A stretch of 64,000 nucleotides of DNA, taken from Karalla daura (Eukaryota; Chordata; Actinopteri; Chaetodontiformes; Leiognathidae). The notes under the pieces were generated by a model, which made no database searches, was not told the origin of the DNA, and was given only the letters and a program-made list of their open reading frames with translations. Positions 38,001 to 50,640 of this stretch are shown here, piece after piece. Positions within the stretch are counted from its first letter, which is position 1. Each line of letters begins with the position of its first letter. The stretch lies in assembly GCA_029224185.1 (NCBI GenBank), contig CM055188.1, positions 14,502,497 to 14,566,496 on the forward strand, written 5' to 3'. Position numbers and translations under genes: made by a program.

Positions 38001-41000
38001 TTTCACTCCAAGATAACATAGTGAGGCAGAAACCTTCTGTGTGTATTAAAAGTTAATTTTATGCAAGAAAACTGAAAAATAGTGATTGTGATGTTTGTCA
38101 GTGTTTCATGTCAACATACCAGAAAACCACGTCATGAATCAAAAGTGAAAAAAAAACAAAAGTGAAGTTTGATTGTCAGAGAAAAAGATGTCAGAGTGAT
38201 GTAGATGAGATACTTATTTATGATATCATAAGACTGTATTGTCCATTTCTTTGCTCTGTTGAAGTCGAGGACTGGCGAAAGGAGAGGAAACTTTAAATAG
38301 GAGGAGGTCGGCTGAGGCAGAGTAATATAGAGTGAATGCCTCCTGAGACCAACTGGTGGTTGCCATGTATTATTTAATTAGTGCTGCAGGGGCACAAAGA
38401 AAGACTTGTGCTTTAAGCTGTCATCATTCCTCCCCACGCGAAACAAGTTTACTGTACACGTAAGGGTCACGTTGAGCTGACAATCCGCTGGTCTTCAGCT
38501 TATCATTAGTGTGGTTTTATTTCATGCTGTTTTCCAGAACACTCTTGTATAACAAGTTAAGCAGCTACCCAAGGGTAATTACTAGTATGTTTAAACAAAG
38601 TTCATCCAGTGAAGCTTTGGTACTTTGCCTAATAACTGGTATAACTTGCTCCGTGTCTCTCTTCCTCTCTTTAAGATCACACACTACAAGCAGTATCCTC
38701 CAAATATCAGCAAAATCTACTCCTACTTTGAATGCCGACGCAAGAAAGGCACCCAGTTCAACGAGGTGGTGTTCTTTGGTCTTCAATATCTGCTGAAGAA
38801 GTACCTAACAGGTACATGTTCTCCTCTCATCTGTAAAAGTATACTGTAAACTTTGTAGAAGAGGATGGATGGGGTGTGATGAAACCATTGCCGTACACCT
38901 GAGATTTATGTAGAAACATTGTATGATTAGAGAAGACTGGAAAGGCCAGAGGCAACAACTAAACCTACAGTGACAATGGAAAGACAGATAAAGTGTTTCC
39001 TCATTCAGAGGTAGCCAGCAGCGCATTGGGATATTTGACAGTTGAGCTAAATTTGTTTGGAAAATCACATCACATCATTGATAACTGTTGATAATCCGGT
39101 TTATCACTATCTGGGAGTGAAAGAGGTGATGCTGACCTATTGTGTTCTCGTCAAGGCCAAGTGGTCACAGAGGAGAAGATCCAGGAAGCCAAGCTCTTCT
39201 ACCAGATGCACTTTAAGCAGCCTGTATTTGATGAGGAAGGCTGGAGGAAAGTCCTTGAGGTACACAACGTGACTTTTGTCTCGACAGATTCGGAGAGAGA
39301 AAGAGACAAAGATCATCGTCGTATATCTAACGCTAAGCAAATGTGCGTGCTGTTGTGACAGAAACACGACGGCCGTCTTCCCATCCGCATCAAAGCTGTT
39401 CCTGAGGGCAGGATCATACCGAGAGGAAATGTTCTGTTCACTGTGGAAAACACCGATCCCAACTTCTACTGGCTCACCAACTACATCGAGGTACACCTAG
39501 AAAGATGGTTACAGTGGGGTTAAATGTCACTTGTTGTGACCAAAGGTTTATTATAATAAACTTGCCTTCAGTGTATTACCTACTTTGTTCCTTCCTAGCT
39601 TGATCCAAGTCTTTGTAATACCGATGTGTCCTGTAGATTTAATCGTAAACTGCGACTGTTAAGTAAGTTATAGATCGTAAGTAACGTAAGTTATAGATGT
39701 GCTGTTAGCTTTCGATGGCAATGAGGTTTTCTTTGCAAGGTCTTCAAGAAGCCTTGGAACGGTCCTGCAATTTCTGCTGTTACCCTGAAAATGAGATGAG
39801 GATTTTACAAATTAGGCCGACAGCACATGCCAGACTTACTATAAAACTGTCAGATGTTTCCATTTAGGTTTTGGAGCGGCTGGCGTTTGGTGAACAAAGG
39901 ATTGCTCTTTTCACAGAAAACAAACAAACTACATTTTAAGCTTTTAGGCTTATACTTTTGCACAGTGCTGTTTTTATGTTTTACTGTTGATTTGTAAACA
40001 GAAAAATATTTACATTACAACAACCACCCTTCACTCAGGGTTTTAGGGATGTTGGAAAGTCAGTGTCATGTTGTTATTCAGCCTTAAGAGACTTTCTTTC
40101 CTCTTTCATCTCTGCTGCCTCTTTTCTGTCCAAAACAACAACTTATTAATTGTTCTCATCCTAAACGTATCACTTTTTTTTTAATGAAACCTTACTGTTT
40201 TCGGTAGACCATGCTGGTCCAGATGTGGTATCCCATCACAGTTGCCACCATATCCAGAGAGTTTAAGAAGATCTTGGCCAAGCACCTGAAGATCACCTCT
40301 GGCAGCCTGGAAGGTCTTGACCTGAAACTCCACGACTTTGGCTATAGAGGCGTCTCCTCACAGGAGGTACAGAAGAGTTTCTGCCCGTGTATTTATTTAA
40401 GGGAAACGGCTGTCAGATCAGGGGAAAAGTGTATTGTTTTTTTCTGATGTCTTCCATGTAAAAACTGTATGTTTGCACTATGACTACATTATTATTGTCT
40501 CTGGTAATTCTTCAGTAACAGAATGAGAAAACTCTTAAACTTGTACGTAGTCTATTTATATATTCACAGAACATCCAGAGGTGCAGAGCAAATCGCTGCC
40601 ATGATATCTGCTTTGTGCATATGGCTGTGTCATGCTGATGTTGTGAAATTATTCCATGATAAAGTGTCATACTGCTCACTTCACTGATTACAGGCGCTAA
40701 GGATTGATAAAAACTGTTACATAAGAATGAAAATTCAATAATTAGTTTCTTGTACACTCGTTTAATTGCAAAAAGATTCCTGTTATCTAACATGCTTCAT
40801 TTTCAATGGAAAGTGTGTTCAGACATTTTGTAAAGGAAATTCTGGACAAATTTGAATTAAAGGCAGGTAAAAGTCATGTCAAGTTGAAACAATAGTACTA
40901 ACACAGTTTTTTTATTAATTCATTTGATCTATTGGGGGCATTTGATGCCAATGAAAATATTCTCTAATGTCTGTGTTTTTATAATCAAAGTCAGCTTCTC

Positions 41001-44000
41001 TTGGTCCAAGTAAAGCTTGTTTTTGTTTCTGCACCTGCCTCTCCTGAATTTTGCTGAATTATGAACCCTTTAAACCCTTAAACTACCAACTAATTCCTTT
41101 CTTTCATTTCCTACTTTCCAGTCTGCAGCACTGGGAGGAGCAGCTCACCTGGTTAACTTCTGCAGCACAGACACCGTGGCTGGGCTGTTAATGGCCCAGA
41201 GATATTATAGCTGCCCAATGGCTGGCTTCTCCATCCCAGCGGCAGAACACAGGTACAAAACACTCAAAATTTCCATGAGATTTCACAGACTTTGTTGTGC
41301 AACAGTAAGGAAAGTCTGCAGAAACATCATAAGCAGTTAAAAAAAGTTTTTCTTTTAATAATGTGTTTTAATATGGTATAAATGTCACCTTGTCTGCCAA
41401 GTTGAGGTGTCAATAAACTGGTAGGGTTGTATTTCATAAGTACAGGTACTCACCATATTACAATCACTCATGCTGTTATCCAGTACCATCATCTCTTGGG
41501 GAAGAAGCCGAGAGAAAGAAGCATTTGAGCGAGTCCTGGACCAGTTCTCCTCGGGGCCTGTGTCAGTGGTCAGTGACAGCTACGACATTTTTAACGCCTG
41601 CAAACACATCTGGGGAGACAAGCTGAAGGAGCGCGTTATGGAGCGCAGCCAGGACTCGTGTCTGGTCATCCGGCCGGACTCTGGAGACCCCGCAGAGACT
41701 CTCATTGAGGTAAACTAGGACAGTGCCAAACTAGCAAAACGTGTCTGTGTCAAAATAGGTTAATCACTTGGATTGTGGCATTACTGTGTGTGTAATTTCC
41801 ATCTTATTTACCTCCAGAGATCCTGCAGGTCTAGAGGCATGAGTTTGATTATAACATTTGTTTTTTGTCCTCAGCAGTACATCCACAAAGTGTGGAGTGG
41901 ATTAGATGGATCAGTTCTCCAAAAGCATTAATAAAGGGCACCTATTTTAGTCAGAGAACAGGGCTCTAGTATCAAAACAACAAATATCCCAGACGGTTTT
42001 ACACTATAAGACATGAATGCTTAGCTTTACAACTTTCATTGCAATTTATTCCAGTTGTTCTTCTTTTAATCTTGTTTCAGATTTTTTTAACTGCATTATT
42101 ACTCATTCTCACTTTCTCTCCTGAAACTGCATGGGTCACACCTTTGCAAAGCAGCAACAATAATACAGTGTCGACAACTCTTCTGTCCGTGACTTCAGAG
42201 CAGCCACTTGTGTCTGCCTAATGTTCACAGGGCAAGGATTTCAGAATCCATATAGACACATTACACATTATTCCCCTCCATCTCACAAAAGAACAGTTTG
42301 GTGAAAACCATGCTTCGTCCTGCTTGGGCCATCTGTGTGCACATGATGTACTGTGATGTGCCATTACACTGTGACACACAGACGAAGTATGGACTGGCTA
42401 TTGATTTATGGTGAGGTGGTGTGTTTGTACTTGTGATTGCCAGATGGGCCCCACAGGGTTTTATTGATCATATCCTGCTTTCCTCGTATCCTAATATACA
42501 AAATATATCAACGGAAATTGTAAGAGGCTCTTGCTTTATAGGGATGATGGGAATATGTTGATTGAGCACTGAAATAAAATAATTCTGATCTATTTGTAGG
42601 TCATCAAGATTTTGGAGGAGTGTTTCGGCTCCTCTCTGAACTCTGTTGGATACAAAGTGCTTCCTTCTTACCTGCGGATCATTCAAGGAGACGGCATCGA
42701 CCTCAGATCAGTGGATGAGGTGAGAACGAGCTCTGTTGTAATCACGTGGGTCAATCTTTACTTTTCCCCTGACACAAATAGTATTTATTGTTTTTGTTTT
42801 TTCTTTGTTGTAGATGCTTCACAATCTTTCACAATCTTTCTTTCTCTCGAACCAACTTATCTCCCACTCTCTCTATGCCTATCTCCATATTTACTCAGCC
42901 AAACCTTTCACCCTGTTTGGAAGAGTTCCAATGTTAATAGTAAAACACCCACCCTTAATCTCACCACAGAGAGCAAGAATTCAACTGTTATTCACTCTTA
43001 TTTTCAGGAAAATGTTTTATTAGAAATGCTTAAAGATGCTACAAATTCTCCACATTAGGGTTTAAGATTTATTCCTTTTGTTGTACTGAATTTCCTGTTT
43101 CTGTGTGCTTTTGTTGCATGTTTTATTGTCTGGAAGAACAAGTCCACTTACATTCCTAAGTAAATTCCAGAAATGACTTAGATCCTCTGGGAGCTTTCTA
43201 CGAATCTTGTAGGGAAAGATGCTCTCTCTACTCCTCTGCAGTGTGATCACTCCATGCTCCATCCCTCTCACTCTCTGTCTCCTTGTCTTTGCTGTATTAG
43301 GATATTTGAGGGCAGATTCCCACTCAGAAAACGCTCTCTCTACCTTTATTCCTGGTGAAGGCTCCCACTCTGTATTCACTTCACTGTGTGCATTTGAGCA
43401 GGAAGTGAAGTTTGATACCTTGCCTGTTAACAAGATTTAAATCACATCGATGCCTGTTGTGTTGTGATTAAAGCTCCTCCTGTTGTGTTTCCCACAGATT
43501 CTTGAGAAGCTGAGCGACGAAGGCTGGAGTGCAGAGAACGTCTTCTTTGGCTGCGGCAGTGCTTTACTCCAGAAGCTGAACAGAGACACGCTGAGCTGTG
43601 CTTTCAAGTGCAGCTACGTGGAGGCTAACGGCAAGGGAGTAAGTGAAGCTTGTGTTTTATTTTGGCTGCTGCCACAGATAATCAAGTTTTATCCTCTGAC
43701 TCAACTAATTATCCAGTCTGTTCTTTATATGACCTTCCACACGAGGTAAATGATGGCGAGTAAACAAGCCTGTTTGTTTATTGCTCTGAACTCTGTTTCA
43801 GAGGAAGGATCTGTCTTACCTTTTCACACAGGCACGTGCTGTGTGGTTTCGAGGCACATTATCGAAAAAGTGTGACCTGGCGCAAATGTAATTGTCCTGT
43901 AGTTCACAGCTAACTTTTTTCTGTGTGCACAGTAGAATAACTCATCGTTGCTAATATTGTTTTGTCGTTAAACGGTAATCTTCATCGTGAGAACAGCGAT

Positions 44001-45028
44001 GTGCTGTCACAGACTTCTTCTGCTGCTGTGCTGGTGACAGCTTTCGCAGTGGGCATAATTTTCTTGGGTCGTCTGTTCGTATGCCTCCAGTTTACATGTG
44101 ACACAGATGGTGTGAAGCACCCACATTTTACAAATAGTAAACATTAAGCAAATGGAGTGTTTCTATTATACTGTAGCATTTTAGTATTTATCACCAATCG
44201 TTGCACTCTTACTGTCCATTCAGAGACATTCTGATAAATGGAGAGTAGTGAATGTGTAGAATTGTTCCTGTTATTATTGTTATTAGTCTGGACATACATG
44301 GATTTGTTTACATGTTCTCCCAGATGGATGTGTACAAGCAGCCAGTCACTGATCCATCCAAAGGGTCAAAGAGGGGTCGACTATCACTGAGGAGGAACTC
44401 GGATGGCTTCTTAGAGACAATTGAGAGAGGCGCAGGGAAGCCAGAGGAGGTTGGTCCCAGCTTTGCATTGTGAAGTGAATGAATGATTGGAACTGTTTAT
44501 TTCTATCACATAGAAATATAGAAATATAGAAGTTAATATTTAATGTCTGAGAAAAATTACATGGCAATGAAAAAATAAACAAGACATGTAGGATAGACAT
44601 GTCAAGTCATAAATAGTCTTCGGGACTATTAAATAATAGTGCACCTTAATAATAACCCTTTGAATGTTTAACAAAAGCCACAAAACACATTATATGTGCA
44701 ATTAATCCTTTTTATGTGCAATAAATTTGATCAAATACACTAGCTAGAAATGTATGACCATTAGAAAGTTAAATGAAGGTCATTTTTTTCCCCACTGCAT
44801 TAAATCTTGCCTTGGTAATTAGCCGTCTCCCGGCTGCAAGTGCTGATCTATCGGTGCTCCCTGCAGGACATGCTGGTCACTGTTTTTGAGAATGGCAGCC
44901 TGGTGAAGGACTACTCCCTGGAGGAGATCCGGAAAAACGCCCGGCTGAGGGACGAGGAAGTGAATCCCACCCAGCACAACCACGAACAGGAGATACTGCA
45001 CAACCACATCATCAACGGGATCCACTAG
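34442..45028 (+). CDS. nampt: Nicotinamide phosphoribosyltransferase (NAMPT family), 11 exons
   Basis: NAMPT makes nicotinamide mononucleotide from nicotinamide and PRPP, the rate-limiting step of NAD+ salvage. It works as a dimer in the cytosol and nucleus. Coding exons join in frame: 34442-34489, 38676-38811, 39156-39259, 39362-39490, 40208-40366, 41122-41252, 41484-41709, 42600-42719, 43498-43638, 44324-44449, 44867-45028. All introns are GT-AG, and the product is 493 residues (human 491). Visible active-site residues, with human numbers from memory: Asp13/Tyr15 (16/18), Phe183 and Arg186 (193/196), Asp209 (219), catalytic His235 (247), Asp267 (279), Arg299 and Asp301 (311/313), Asp342 (354), Arg380 (392). 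Differences from human: a shorter loop after ECRRKK, two residues fewer before Ala-Glu-His, Ser372-Ala373 in place of Gly-Gly, and a longer His/Asn-rich tail. The divergence suggests a NAMPT2-type paralogue, which is an inference. Confidence 0.96.
34996..35074. repeat. (TATG)n/(TA)n microsatellite in nampt intron 1
   Basis: TATG units at 34996-35020 followed by a TA run to 35074. Confidence 0.95.
38676..38811 (+). CDS. nampt: nampt exon 2
   Basis: Residues 17-61 and the first base of Gly62. Carries ITHYKQYPPN and YSYFECRRKKGTQFNE, then VVFFGLQYLLKKYL. Human NAMPT has about seven extra residues between ECREKK and the VFYGLQY helix. The acceptor is TTTAAG and the donor GTACAT. Confidence 0.95.
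39156..39259 (+). CDS. nampt: nampt exon 3
   Basis: Completes Gly62 and encodes QVVTEEKIQEAKLFY through GWRKVLE, to residue 96. The VVT.EKIQEAK segment matches human closely. The acceptor TCAAG lacks a strong pyrimidine tract but is the only one that keeps the frame. Confidence 0.94.
39362..39490 (+). CDS. nampt: nampt exon 4
   Basis: Residues 97-139: KHDGRLPIRIKAVPEG through RGNVLFTVENTDPNFYWLTN and YIE. Intron 3 before it is only about 100 bases. Confidence 0.96.
40208..40366 (+). CDS. nampt: nampt exon 5
   Basis: Residues 140-192: TMLVQMWYPITVATISRE through LKLHDFGYRGVSSQE. The FGYRG motif holds Phe183 (stacks on nicotinamide) and Arg186. Confidence 0.96.
41122..41252 (+). CDS. nampt: nampt exon 6
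   Basis: Residues 193-235 and two bases of Ser236. Includes AAHLVNFCSTDTVAGL with Asp209 and IPAAEH ending with catalytic His235. Ends in phase 2. Confidence 0.96.
41484..41709 (+). CDS. nampt: nampt exon 7
   Basis: Ser236 to Glu311: TIISWGRSREKEAFE, PVSVVSDSYDIFNAC and LVIRPDSGDPAETLIE. The RPDSG motif holds Arg299 and Asp301 of the phosphoribosyl site. Confidence 0.97.
42600..42719 (+). CDS. nampt: nampt exon 8
   Basis: Residues 312-351: VIKILEECFGSSLNS, GYKVLPSYLRIIQGDGIDL and RSVDE. The QGDGID motif holds Asp342, which contacts the ribose in known structures. Confidence 0.96.
43498..43638 (+). CDS. nampt: nampt exon 9
   Basis: Residues 352-398: ILEKLSDEGWSAENV, FFGCGSALLQKLNRDT, SCAFKCSYVEANGKG. 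The FG.G..LLQKL.RD phosphate-binding loop is present with Arg380. However, the human Gly-Gly (384-385) is Ser-Ala here. Confidence 0.96.
44324..44449 (+). CDS. nampt: nampt exon 10
   Basis: Residues 399-440: MDVYKQPVTDPSKGSKRGRL and SLRRNSDGFLETIERGAGKPEE. The donor GTTGGT is weaker than the others. Three residues found in human (YGQ before DLL) are absent at the next junction. Confidence 0.9.
44867..45028 (+). CDS. nampt: nampt exon 11 (to stop)
   Basis: Residues 441-493 plus TAG: DMLVTVFENGSLVKDYS, LEEIRKNARLRDEE, then a tail of about 20 residues rich in His and Asn (NHEQEILHNHIINGIH). Human NAMPT ends soon after the RKNAQL motif, so the tail is longer here. Confidence 0.94.
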   Translation, partial: DMLVTVFENGSLVKDYSLEEIRKNARLRDEEVNPTQHNHEQEILHNHIINGIH

Positions 45029-45370
45029 ATGAACTACGGAGCCTCTGACAATGTGTACGATACTTGAGTGATTAATGTGGTGCATGAGAATGAAGACTGC
45101 GTTGCGTTCAAAAAGCACCGTCTAAGCACAGTGTAAACTTAACTTTTCGAATGGGAGCGAAAAGCTGGCTCTCATAGTTTCTACCGAGCATCGCTGTCCA
45201 TACTCTATACTATACAGTGGCCACATTATTTGTGAGTAGATCACCTTCATTCAGTCTCTGTTCTCATCAAACACTGAGCCAGCACACCGTCCGTCGTCTG
45301 GGTGGACAGTGACATTGCCCTATCACAGCCATGATAGAAGCTCAGGGTCAAATGTGATAAGCTAAATAAA
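45029..45370 (+). other. nampt: nampt 3'UTR (shortest likely form)
   Basis: From the stop codon to a canonical AATAAA at 45365-45370. Longer 3'UTRs are possible because further A-rich signals occur downstream. Confidence 0.5.
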
Positions 45371-48300
45371 ACCAGAAACAAGTTCAACAAAATATTTAAA
45401 GATACACTCTCTCTGCATTTGCTACTGAGGAGCTGCTGTGAGGAAAATGAGGGTGTGTATCTTTAAACTTTTTTTCCTGGTTCTTATGCAGTAGCAGAGC
45501 TTGTTCAGGCCAAAAATGACATTAACTTCCAGATATTCCAAGCTTCCATTGGATTTCTTTTTTGTAGTGTTCTTACTAGAAGATAAAAGTCTTTGAAGCA
45601 GCATTTTGGACCACAAGACACTAACGTAAACTATAAAAACCATTTAATATTAACAGTATTATTTATTGTTGTAACTGTGCTACATGATCAGGTATGTGCT
45701 TACTCTGAGTACGTGATATGCAATATTTAATTTTGACAGCCTCGTATATCAGCAGAACTTTGTATTCTTCCAGTCCCACTTTCTGCTCCATAGTTTGTTT
45801 GTTTTTTTTGTGGACTAACCATCCACGCAAAATTAATCAAGTGGGTGTTCTGTCAAAAAAAAAAAGCTAAATGTTATAGACGTCGCTCCTTTTTGTGATT
45901 TATAGCTCCACCGGCTCACTAAGCTCTGTTCAGGGAGCTCCACATTGAAATAGTAGGAAGGAAATAATCATATACGCAAAATGAAGTATATAATGAACCG
46001 ACCACTTGTTTTCTTTTTTTTAAATGAGAGAGAAAGGATGCAGTGCAGTGTTATTTGATGGGCGGATGTACTGCCCCTCTCCTCTCCTGTGCCTCCTGCC
46101 TTTTAGATACGATGTCAGTGCCACCTGTTTGTGTAAGTCAGCTCTTCATTCAGAGCAGAACGTGCTCAGCAGGGACTTCCCTGTGTGCCGCCTCTTTTTA
46201 CTGCTTTTGTTTCAACACAGATTGCAAACTTAGGTTCTAGGAGTTGGAGATGATTCGTCAAAGTTTATCAGCTGTGTCCCTGGTGTTTTCGGCTGGGGTA
46301 GAAGCCCTTAATGGATTCTTTACCGATCCTTTATGTTTATACTCGTCTTTTTAACGTGCTCTTGTCGTCCATCTGAGCAAAACGTGTGACTTGTTAAGTT
46401 GCAGTAAATTTTAGATGAATATTGACACATTTCCTCATTAAACTCTGTGCCACATCGTATACCAAGTTATACCTTGCTTATGAAACCTGTCCTGGTGCAT
46501 TAATATCAATGAGAAGATTTCACTGTGATGAAATAGAATATCTATCTTATTCTGCACAGACCAGCTGCACAGATGAGTGCAACAGGTCACACACACAATT
46601 ATCTGATAGGATGCATAATTCTTTTTCTTTTTTCTTTTTATCGCACACAATAGTCATGTAATCATTTGTTTGTGGCCTGTCTGACAAATGCCAGCTGTCA
46701 CAGATACCAGCACATTGTGAAGATTGTGTTTGCCACCTTCAGATGTGGTCAAGCAGATGTGATCGCATTCAAATGGTGTCAATGGGGATTTTGTAGTGTT
46801 CATTCACACTAGTACTAACTACACTATTGTTTATGCCTCAGCTTCACACCTCAGTCAGAACTAGGTTCATTGGCAAGGAAGTTTTCACATTTAAGAATTA
46901 ACCACAGCATTGACAACGGCAATTAACAGAGAACGAAATATAAGTGAAAAGAAAGAAGTATAAATGAAATGTAGTGGCAGCTCTTGAGCTGGAGCTTAAA
47001 AACATGGGGCAGGTGATTTGCTGAAATACAAGAGTGACATCGGCTCGGTCATCACAGTGACATCAAATAACGTGGCAAAGGGGAAAAGAGATTTTGACAA
47101 ATGGTATTTTTAGATGCACAAACAGAGAGAATAAAGCCTTAAAACCCATGCTTGACAAAAGTTATCTCAACCTCACAACTTGCGATTTAGATAAGACAGA
47201 TAGTAGATAGACAGACAGATAGTAGATAGACAGACAGTTAGTACATATGCTGCATACTTAAGAAAAGAAAAACACTCAGATAAATTTGTGTATAACAAGT
47301 AATCCTTCCACCAACACAGATGTAATGAAGAGCATGTTCAGAGTTCAAGATTATTATTTTTCCTGATATTTGTATTGTGATTAGTGCAGTTGTAGAAATG
47401 GTTGTCATGTCTGCACTCTCCTTCCCTGCCACAAGGGGATGTGACTGAAGTTGTGCAGTGCCAGAGGCAACATCTCTCCAGCACCCTCTATTGTAATTTT
47501 GGTAGCAGATTGCAGGGACTGCATTCGCTGACTGACAGCGTTGTGTATTTCTGACATTCCTGTCCTGGAGGATGATGAATGATGGTGGTTTAATGATCAA
47601 ATCTGTACTTAGCCCCTGCTCATTTTAGCTCCGTGCCCCATCTGCAGCCACACATCAATCAAAATTTGACCCTGTGAGAGCCCTTGTCAATAGCAGATCA
47701 ATATTATTATCTGCCTAATGTTCTCTGCTTTGGTTCAGGAGTTTACCTGCTTTTCATCACTTTGCTTCTCAGTGTTATCAGCCAGAAAACCACAATGCTC
47801 CTATCCATTAAAATAATAATAACAGAGATGTTTTTCAGTCAAAAGTTAGTATGTATGGAGTATTTTGCAAAGCCTTAAATGCGCCTGAGCCAAAGATTTA
47901 TTTGGCTCCATTAGTGCTGGATTTAAGTATTTGATGTGAGCGTCCTGAAGTTTTGAAACCTGAGACGTAACCTTTGTATTCAATTAGTGAAGCAGAGACT
48001 GAGACATTTAGTCGGAGCACTGTACACAGTGTCGCATTAGCTTGCACATTTTCTGACTGGTAATTTCTGTGTTTGTTAAAAATATGACAGGAGTTAGTCG
48101 TCTCATGTTGACAAAATAGTGAGAGAAATGAGAAGTGATTTATGGAAGCTGAACAAATCAGACGTAAAATTTAGAGCATGCAATTCTGTTTTGTGTTAGA
48201 TTAAAAGAAAATACTGAAACAAGGTTCAGTCACAACATGTAGATCACTTAGTTTCATGTTACTTATATATTTACTTTAATGTAACTCTTTAGGTATTGTT

Positions 48301-50640
48301 TGCTATCTTATACATTATCGATCTTTGATGTGTTAGTTGATTACTCAGACCGTCCCTAGAGGGCAGATTGGATATTGAACTGCCAAGGTGGATGGGGTTA
48401 GACAGACGAAAGATGCAAATGGCTGTTTGTAAAGAGAAGATCAAGTTTTGTTAGGTTTTAATGTCATGTTAAATGTGGATTGATTCTTTAAAACTGAAAG
48501 CCAAAACCCCTGACATCTATTTGAGCTTTGAATTGCAGTTTCTTTTCAGATCATGCCTTTCTTTGAACTATGCCATTATTACTTCAACTCAAAGGTGCAA
48601 GTAGTTTTGCTGTTCTCTACAAATGTTTTCCTTGCCTTCTCAAACCTTTATTACTGTATCATGTATAACACTTGAGTGGCTGTTAAGCCAAATGAAAATG
48701 CTGCCAACTATTACAGCAATAAGCCATCTTTTCATTGCGGATGCAAGAGAGCGATAGAAGTGCGCTGACAAATGGAGCACCAGCTAGTCATATTTGAGGA
48801 GTAATCCTTTAAAATAATCTCCTTACCAGTTTCCAAGGTGGTGACGTACTCTGGAGAAAAGATTGAATTGCTCTGAAACTACTGCTGCCGTAAACCTTTG
48901 TTTTTGTTTTTTTCATGGACATTTAAATTGATCCTCTTTATTTTCTCTCCCTTTTATTTTATATTGTATTTGATTGAACTGTACACAAGTGATGACACCT
49001 TTACCACCAACATTGATCGACACATGGTTTACCTCTTGTGTGGCACTGTCACTAATCATATATGTATCATATTTTGTAAATATACCTTTGAAAATCATTT
49101 GCTCTGTAACTTTTATTCTGTTCATTTCAAAATCCATCCGTCTGTAAGATTAAAAAACCTGCACAGATTTATCCTGTGGTGAGTTGTTTTGCCAAACTCA
49201 AAGCGTGTACATGTCGTGCATGACAAGAGAAGCTGGTATTACAGATGGACCCGAAAACAGAAACCTTGCATTTAACCAGTGGAGGCGTAACACTCCCTCC
49301 AGTGTGACTTTACAAGTCCCGTAGTTCAAAGAGTGCAACGCTGTCCAGCTGAGTTAATGAGCAATGATATGTTTGCAATGATACTGAGGCCATAAAATCA
49401 CTGCTGCACTTGCATTATGAGCCATTAGGGGGAAGCAGCAAACAAAGCTTGGCTTGGGACAGAGACTATAACAACAAGCAATAGAAAGCATGAAGCAGAG
49501 CTCAGCATGGCAGAAACTCCCGGCTGACTCGTGAAGTCATGAATTTAAAGACGAGTGTCCACTGTTGTGTGTAGCAGCACAACTAAACTGTGTTTTCATC
49601 ATCATAGTGTGTCAGTATTAAAAGATGCTCAATATTGCTGAATATGTGCAATTAACTAAATCACATTCAATCTGAGGAGTACTACACTACACAATACTAC
49701 ACTGTAGTATTGTGGCATGGCATTTCCTTGATGGATATGTCTAAAGTTATGGCCCAGTATTTCCCATCTTCACATCTTATGTTGTCCCAGCTGCCCCCTG
49801 TGGCCTGGATATACCTGGCATTAAATGTGCATCTCTGGTGATCTGATTACGAGTGCACTGTTGGGACTGTTCACACCCAGTCCCACCAGAGTTGGTGGTC
49901 ATGACTCGTTGGGATGGTATGTGGTTTGCGTGATACTTGGATACTTTCAGCCTGACTGCCCTAACTTCTCAGTTGTTCTTTGCCACCGGTTCCGTAATTG
50001 TTTCTTGACATTTTACAACCAGACGCAGTCAGGGATCCTCTCCCAAGACTTTGACTTTGTTTGTTGGATTTGTCCGTGAGAATGACGCATTGACCCCCGT
50101 CCAGGGGGTCAGTGTGTATACGGCATTGTGGCATCTTTTCTAAAGACACAGTGGAGGACAGATGGTCTGGTTGAATGCCTGCTCTCTGATTATCCATGTC
50201 CCAAAGTCATCAGTGCAAGAGTATATTCACATTCAAGGCCTTTGAGCTACGTTTGAAGTACATTCAGTTTTGCACATTACCAGTAATATTACATAATAAT
50301 ATGCTGTTTCAGTGTTTAGTGACGTGAACAAGAAATACATAAACTAGTCAAACTAGTCAAAATAGTCAATGATATGCAATATATACTATTAACTCAGCTC
50401 ATCCAATGAAAACATTGAACACTGAATAGCTGACATGAAAGGGTGAACAGTGTTACAATACAACAAGAAAATATTGTTTGGATTTTTTGAGAAAAAAAGA
50501 ACAAGATTTCAGAAAAAGAAGTGAAAAGTGAACAATGTCTGTCAGGGACCTGACCAAGTGATGAGATATTGAATTTTGATCTTCACGGCCACCTCCTCCT
50601 CGTTCTTCTTCTCCAATCCAAGATCTCCAGTAGCTGCAGA
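45371..50640. other. nampt-ldlrad2 intergenic DNA, no gene seen
   Basis: No frame with a recognisable product on either strand. The sequence is AT-rich and largely unique-looking. A CAGATAGTAGATAGA imperfect tandem occurs at 47200-47240, and a short ACTAGTCAA tandem at 50344-50370. Confidence 0.55.

Noticed and set aside
42612..43058. 148-codon frame starting in nampt exon 8
   Set aside because: Its first 36 codons are the exon 8 frame. The remainder reads through the donor GTGAGA into intron 8 with no conservation.
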